NCBI RefSeq assembly: GCF_001517545.1
Contig: NZ_FBYA01000005.1
Span: forward strand, 91,380-155,379
Direction: 5' to 3'
Origin: Limnohabitans sp. Rim47
GTDB taxonomy: Bacteria; Pseudomonadota; Gammaproteobacteria; Burkholderiales; Burkholderiaceae_C
DNA: 64,000 nucleotides
A program made the translations under genes and the position numbers. Below, piece by piece: positions 59,776-64,000 of the stretch; the stretch's first letter is position 1, and each line of letters starts with the position of its first letter. Under the pieces are notes generated by a model. The model was not told where the DNA came from, did no database searches, and saw only the letters and a list, made by a program, of their open reading frames with translations.

Positions 59776-60420
59776 ATGGAACCGACCCGCATTTTGGCAA
59801 TTCGCCACGGAGAGACCGACTGGAACGTGGACACACGGTTGCAAGGTCACCTTGACATCCCGCTCAATGACGTGGGCCTGCGCCAAGCGCAGCATTTGGC
59901 CAGGGCGCTGGTGCAGCGCGATGCCATCGATGCCATTTATGCCAGCGACCTTTCTCGCGCCCATACCACCGCCCAAGCGATTGCACAGCTTCTCGGCCAA
60001 AGCGTGACCACACACACAGGCCTGCGCGAACGGCACTTTGGCGCCTTCCAAGGGCGCACCTTTGCAGAGATCGAAACTGAACTTCCCGAGCACGCTTGGC
60101 ACTGGCGCAAGCGCACCCCCGACTGGACGCCGCCTGAAGGTGGCGAATCGCTGATGGTGCTGCGCGAACGCATCGTCAACACGGTGGACGAACTGGCTGC
60201 CAAGCACCCAGGTCAGCAAATCGTGCTGGTGGCGCACGGCGGCGTGCTCGACATCCTGTACCGCGCCGCTACCCAATTGGCGCTGCAAGCACCGCGCAGC
60301 TGGCAACTGACCAACACCGCCGTGAACCGCCTGCTGTGGACGCCGCAAGGCCTGTCACTGGTCGGCTGGGGCGACACCTCGCACCTGGAGGCGCTGGGCA
60401 AGGACGAAACAACCGTCTAA
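59776..60420 (+). CDS. Histidine phosphatase family protein
   Basis: This 214-residue protein is a phosphoglycerate mutase-like phosphatase: the catalytic RHGE motif (ILAIRHGETDWN), YASDLSRAHTTA, RERHFGAFQG and the second His in LVAHGGVLD. Its substrate is unknown; related proteins dephosphorylate small sugar phosphates or cofactors such as alpha-ribazole phosphate. The ATG at 59776 follows the DUF4136 stop by 23 bases. Confidence 0.92.
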   Translation: MEPTRILAIRHGETDWNVDTRLQGHLDIPLNDVGLRQAQHLARALVQRDAIDAIYASDLSRAHTTAQAIAQLLGQSVTTHTGLRERHFGAFQGRTFAEIETELPEHAWHWRKRTPDWTPPEGGESLMVLRERIVNTVDELAAKHPGQQIVLVAHGGVLDILYRAATQLALQAPRSWQLTNTAVNRLLWTPQGLSLVGWGDTSHLEALGKDETTV

Positions 60421-60522
60421 GCGGCAAGATAAAGACGTGCAAGCGGCGGCTTCTGCCCGAACATGCGTTGACGATCGGGGGAAGATGACCGGCGCTGAAG
60501 CCACCGATCTACCCATCCCTCA

Positions 60523-61569
60523 TCACTGCCCAAACGACTTGGGCGGTGTCACGCCCAGATGCTTGAAAGCCGCCAGCGTGGCCATGCGCCCACGCGGGGT
60601 GCGCTGCAAATAACCTTGCTGAATCAAATACGGCTCGATCACATCTTCGATCGTGTCACGCTCTTCGCCGATGCTGGCAGCGATGTTGTCCAGCCCCACC
60701 GGGCCGCCGTCAAAGCGGTGGATGACCGCTTCGAGCAGCTTGCGGTCCATCAGGTCAAAACCTTCGGGGTCCACATCGAGCATGACCAGGGCTTTTTGGG
60801 CAATCCCCTTGTGAATGGTGCCGTCGCCTTTGACATCGGCATAGTCGCGCACCCGCCGCAATAGGCGGTTGGCGATGCGGGGCGTACCGCGTGAACGGCG
60901 CGCGATCTCAAACGAGCCTTCCGGGTCAATCGGTGCTTTGAGCAAGCCGGCGCTACGGGTCACGATGCGGGTCAGCTCTTCAGGCGTGTAGAACTCCAGT
61001 CGCGAGACAATGCCAAAGCGGTCGCGCAACGGGTTGGTCAACATGCCGGCCCGGGTGGTCGCGCCCACCAGCGTGAAGGGTTGCAGATCGAGCTTGATGC
61101 TTCGGGCCGCCGGGCCTTCACCGATCATGATGTCGATCTGGTAGTCCTCCAGCGCGGGGTACAAAATCTCTTCGACCACCGGTGACAGGCGGTGAATCTC
61201 GTCAATGAACAGCACATCGTTGCGCTCCAGATTGGTGAGCAGCGCCGCCAAATCTTTGGGTTTTTCAAGCACCGGGCCGCTGGTCTGGCGCAGGTTCACC
61301 CCCAGCTCGGCCGCGATGATGTGGCTCAGCGTGGTCTTGCCCAAACCCGGCGGGCCAAACAGCAAGACATGGTCCAGCGGCTCTTCGCGCATCTTGGCGG
61401 CGCTGATGAAAATCTCTAGCTGCTCACGCACCTTGACCTGCCCGACGTATTCATCGAGCAGCTTGGGACGCAGAGCGCGTTCAATGGCCTCTTCTTGGTG
61501 GGAAACGGGGGCCGCCGAAATGACCCGAGCTTCGGGTTGGGGGGCGAAATCGTCGGTGCGGATGCTCAT
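60523..61569 (-). CDS. ruvB: Holliday junction branch migration ATPase RuvB
   Basis: RuvB is the hexameric motor that drives branch migration with RuvA. The 348-residue protein has RPKLLDEYVGQ, Walker A GPPGLGKTT, Walker B LFIDEIHRL and the sensor region GATTRAGML. It ends with ARTPRGR-like RTPRGRMAT. It follows ruvA with a 14-base gap, the usual operon. Confidence 0.98.
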   Translation of the reverse strand: MSIRTDDFAPQPEARVISAAPVSHQEEAIERALRPKLLDEYVGQVKVREQLEIFISAAKMREEPLDHVLLFGPPGLGKTTLSHIIAAELGVNLRQTSGPVLEKPKDLAALLTNLERNDVLFIDEIHRLSPVVEEILYPALEDYQIDIMIGEGPAARSIKLDLQPFTLVGATTRAGMLTNPLRDRFGIVSRLEFYTPEELTRIVTRSAGLLKAPIDPEGSFEIARRSRGTPRIANRLLRRVRDYADVKGDGTIHKGIAQKALVMLDVDPEGFDLMDRKLLEAVIHRFDGGPVGLDNIAASIGEERDTIEDVIEPYLIQQGYLQRTPRGRMATLAAFKHLGVTPPKSFGQ

Positions 61570-61583
61570 GGCTCAGTTCGTCT

Positions 61584-62159
61584 TCATTTGTTCAAGGCTT
61601 TGAGCGCGAGCTTGATGCCCTCGCTCACACCCACATCCACGGGCAGGCTCTTGAGGGCGGCGGCCGCCTCTTTGTCGCTGTAGCCCAACGCCAGCAAAGC
61701 TTGTTGGATGTCGTTTTGCGCATCGCTGGTGTTCACGGCGAACAAACCACCCAGGTCACCGCCCAGCTTGCCTTTGAGCTCCAGCAACAAGCGCTCGGCG
61801 GTTTTCTTGCCGATGCCGGGCACTTTGACCAGTCGCCCGACCTCTTGCGTGGTGATGGCTTGGGCCAAATCGGTCACGCTCATGCCCGACAGCACGCTCA
61901 AGGCGGTGCGAGGGCCGACGCCCGAGATTTTGATGAGCTGGCGAAAGGCCTCGCGCTCACTCAAGGTGGCAAAGCCATAAAGGATTTGCGCGTCTTCGCG
62001 CACCACAAAATGCGTGACCAAGCTGACTTTTTCACCCGTGGCAGGCAGGTTGTAAAAAGTGCTCATGGGCACATTGACTTCGTAGCCCACCCCATGGCAG
62101 TCCACGATCACCTCGGGTGGGTTTTTGTCGCTCAGGATGCCGGTGAGTTTGCCAATCAT
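61584..62159 (-). CDS. ruvA: Holliday junction DNA helicase subunit RuvA
   Basis: RuvA binds four-way junctions and recruits RuvB. The 191-residue protein starts MIGKLTGILSDKNPP, has two helix-hairpin-helix motifs (ISGVGPRTALSVLSGM and VPGIGKKTAERLLLEL) and a C-terminal RuvB-binding domain (ALLALGYSDKEAAAAL). The length is normal. It is divergent from phoH. Confidence 0.97.
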   Translation of the reverse strand: MIGKLTGILSDKNPPEVIVDCHGVGYEVNVPMSTFYNLPATGEKVSLVTHFVVREDAQILYGFATLSEREAFRQLIKISGVGPRTALSVLSGMSVTDLAQAITTQEVGRLVKVPGIGKKTAERLLLELKGKLGGDLGGLFAVNTSDAQNDIQQALLALGYSDKEAAAALKSLPVDVGVSEGIKLALKALNK

Positions 62160-62252
62160 GGGGGGCCTTTGGGTTGCATGGATATGGAGGAGAATCGGGG
62201 CTCATTGGCCTGCAAATCACCAGCGAAACCACCCTCGGACAGGATTATCCCC

Positions 62253-63233
62253 TTGATCGTCAGACACACATTCACGCCGCACAATAACACCCGCTTGTCG
62301 CACCTGTGCGGCCCGATGGATGCCCATCTGCGCACCATCGAGGCGGGCTTGCAAGTGAGCATTGCGCACCGCCATGAGCAGTTCAAGGTGGATGGCCCCA
62401 AAGCGGTAGCCCTGAAGGCCATGGAGATTTTGCAGGCCATTTACGAACGCGCCGACCGCCCGATTTCACCCGACATGGTGCAGCTCATGCTGGTGGGCGA
62501 CAGTGGCGGCGAAGAAGCCGACCTGCCCGCCTTGCAAACCCGCCGCACCGACCTGAAGGCCCGCACCCCGGTGCAGGCGGCCTATCTGGAAAGCATGGCC
62601 AGCCACGACATCACCTTCGGCATTGGCCCGGCGGGCACCGGCAAGACGTATCTGGCCGTGGCCTGCGCGGTGGATGCACTGGAGCGCGCCAGCGTGCAGC
62701 GCATCGTGCTGACGCGCCCGGCGGTGGAAGCCGGTGAGCGGTTGGGCTTTTTGCCCGGCGACTTGTCGCAAAAGGTCGATCCGTATCTGCGCCCGCTGTA
62801 TGACGCGCTGTACGACCTGATGGGCTACGACAAGGTGCAAAAAGCGTTTGAGCGCAACGCGATCGAGATCGCACCACTGGCCTTCATGCGCGGGCGAACG
62901 CTGAACAATGCTTTTGTGATTTTGGACGAAGCCCAAAACACCAGCACCGAGCAAATGAAGATGTTCCTGACCCGCATCGGCTTTGGGGCCAAGGCGGTGG
63001 TCACCGGCGATGTGAGCCAGATTGATTTGCCCAAGGGCCAACTGAGCGGCCTGATCGACGCCGAGCGGGTCTTGAAGCGCGTCAAAGGCATTGCTTTCAC
63101 GCGCTTTTCGAGTGCCGACGTGGTGCGCCATCCGCTGGTGGCCCGCATCGTGGACGCTTACGAGGCACAAGGCAGTGCCGCCATGCGCGCGGGTGTGAAC
63201 ACCCGCCGCAAATCTTTGCCCACCGACGATTGA
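62253..63233 (+). CDS. PhoH-family ATPase
   Basis: This 326-residue protein is a PhoH/YbeZ-type NTPase: Walker A GPAGTGKTYLA, Walker B FVILDEAQN and RPAVEAGERLGFLPGD. It is followed by ybeY, and YbeZ-YbeY act together in rRNA handling. The TTG at 62253 is chosen: AGGA lies nine bases upstream, and the resulting MIVRHTFTPHNN fits PhoH of related bacteria. The region upstream in frame has no family match. Confidence 0.93.
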   Translation: MIVRHTFTPHNNTRLSHLCGPMDAHLRTIEAGLQVSIAHRHEQFKVDGPKAVALKAMEILQAIYERADRPISPDMVQLMLVGDSGGEEADLPALQTRRTDLKARTPVQAAYLESMASHDITFGIGPAGTGKTYLAVACAVDALERASVQRIVLTRPAVEAGERLGFLPGDLSQKVDPYLRPLYDALYDLMGYDKVQKAFERNAIEIAPLAFMRGRTLNNAFVILDEAQNTSTEQMKMFLTRIGFGAKAVVTGDVSQIDLPKGQLSGLIDAERVLKRVKGIAFTRFSSADVVRHPLVARIVDAYEAQGSAAMRAGVNTRRKSLPTDD

Positions 63234-63299
63234 CGCAGCTGCGACATCGCGATTTTTTCCATGCAGGCTGCGCCCCCTTTGAACGACACCCACAAAACA

Positions 63300-63755
63300 A
63301 TGGCCCTTCAAAAACTCCAACTGTCTCTGCAATTCGGTGACATCCCTTATGCAGCCCGCCACCGCGCCGCGCTGCCCCGCCACGCGGTCGCCCGCGCCAT
63401 TCGCCATGCGCTGGCCGATGACGCTGAAATCACGGTGCGCATCGTGGGCGAAGAAGAGGGCCGCCAACTGAACCTGAGTTACCGCAAAAAAGACTACGCC
63501 ACCAATGTGCTGACCTTCGACTATGCGCAAGAACCGGTGGTGATGGCCGACTTGGTGCTGTGCGCTCCAGTGGTCGCGCGCGAGGCCAAAGAGCAAGGCA
63601 AAACGCTGGCGGCGCACTACGCGCATTTGCTGGTGCATGGCACTTTGCACGCGCAGGGCTGGGACCATGAAACCAGCAAGGCCGATGCTGAGGAAATGGA
63701 GGCCTATGAGGTGGCCATTTTGGAGGGATTGGGATTGAAGAACCCTTACCTCTAA
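63300..63755 (+). CDS. ybeY: Endoribonuclease YbeY
   Basis: YbeY is a zinc-dependent endoribonuclease needed for 16S rRNA maturation and ribosome quality control. The 151-residue protein has RKKDYATNVLTF and the metal motif HLLVHGTLHAQGWDHE (H-x3-H-x5-H). The ATG at 63300 is chosen from family length; an ATG at 63261 adds 13 residues. It follows phoH on the same strand. Confidence 0.95.
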   Translation: MALQKLQLSLQFGDIPYAARHRAALPRHAVARAIRHALADDAEITVRIVGEEEGRQLNLSYRKKDYATNVLTFDYAQEPVVMADLVLCAPVVAREAKEQGKTLAAHYAHLLVHGTLHAQGWDHETSKADAEEMEAYEVAILEGLGLKNPYL

Positions 63756-64000
63756 GTTCTTTTGCTCTGGCTTGTGCGGTGAGGCCTTGTATGGGGTGGG
63801 GCCGGGCTCCTCATGACGGGGTACCGAAAATCGTCACCCGGCCCCACCCCATACAAGGTCGTTGTGCATTTTTAAAACCTAGCGAGCATCAAAATCACGT
63901 CGAACCTGCAGACCTCTGAGCAAAAGTCCGTCAGCAACAGCCGATCTCTTGCTCGAATGACCACTCAGGTGAGTGAGGGGATGCGGCGGGTGACGATTTT
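63756..64000. other. Tail of window with nested inverted repeats
   Basis: The last 245 bases after ybeY contain no gene I can support. A perfect 22-base inverted repeat (63785-63806 with 63837-63858) encloses a 30-base loop. A second one pairs 63826-63838 with 63988-64000. They overlap each other. Confidence 0.7.
63785..63858. repeat. Perfect 22-base inverted repeat
   Basis: CCTTGTATGGGGTGGGGCCG plus GG and its exact complement are separated by 30 bases. The stem is GC-rich and would form a strong hairpin, but no T tract follows. It could be a terminator-like stem, a mobile-element end or a repeat unit. Confidence 0.9.

Noticed and set aside
61701..62252. N-terminal extension of the PhoH frame
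   Set aside because: It is antisense to ruvA and unlike any PhoH protein; the TTG at 62253 with a ribosome site gives the expected N terminus.

Overview
The window is a GC-rich bacterial chromosome segment with dense, short-spaced operons. Gene content and order (dapF-DUF484-xerC-CobW-dksA; ruvA-ruvB next to phoH-ybeY; a folB pair before ttcA; rnpB beside cysK; a polyhydroxyalkanoate-granule-region protein) point to a betaproteobacterium of the Burkholderiales, most likely Comamonadaceae (Limnohabitans- or Rhodoferax-like). That placement is inference from protein signatures; no rRNA gene is present. I saw no tRNA, CRISPR array, prophage or complete insertion sequence. The one structural RNA gene is rnpB.

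Layout. 0-4.4 kb: a 1308-residue secreted Bap/RTX-like protein behind an AT-rich promoter. 4.4-9.5 kb: a minus-strand run with a long-tailed DksA, a His-rich CobW GTPase, XerC, DUF484 and DapF. 9.6-16.2 kb: plus-strand genes for a Nudix/metallo-beta-lactamase fusion, an RsuA-like protein without the catalytic Asp, a cysteine-free IscR-like regulator, CysK and an FAD oxidoreductase, with rnpB on the minus strand. 16.2-28.9 kb: the most accessory-looking region. It holds three Crp/Fnr-type regulators (one degenerate), two orphan LuxR-type response regulators (one lacking its phospho-acceptor Asp), a small His-rich protein, a LonB-like protease, a VF530 protein, a YqjD/YqjE-type membrane operon, an MgtA-type P-type ATPase, a SET-domain methyltransferase and an AAA/DUF4143 ATPase. 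28.9-49 kb: mostly housekeeping (GlmS, Lrp, GlmU, 5-FCL, Slt, Cca, thioredoxin 2) mixed with peptidases, a lone molybdopterin oxidoreductase, a CapA-like protein and an atypical MBL-fold enzyme beside a TetR regulator. 49.4-54.1 kb: a complete type I secretion operon (TolC, ABC, HlyD). 54.2-64 kb: IF-1, MidA-type methyltransferase, a pterin/folate operon ending in ttcA, RuvAB, PhoH and YbeY.

How parts may work together. The type I secretion operon has no substrate next to it; the large protein at the left edge has the expected Bap-like prefix and C-terminal secretion features and is the best candidate in view. The 16-27 kb block looks like a stress or redox/energy response module: one-component and phosphorylation-independent regulators packed around a protease, ribosome/membrane-associated small proteins and a magnesium pump. 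GlmS and GlmU together supply UDP-GlcNAc. The SDR-FolB-FolB-TtcA block links pterin metabolism with tRNA thiolation.

Non-coding structure is prominent. Palindromic REP-like units carrying GTCAT...CCGG...CCATG occupy at least six intergenic sites. One site holds a 40-bp tandem array followed by a 20-bp tandem array. A perfect 22-bp inverted repeat lies at the right edge and overlaps a second inverted repeat that reaches the window end.
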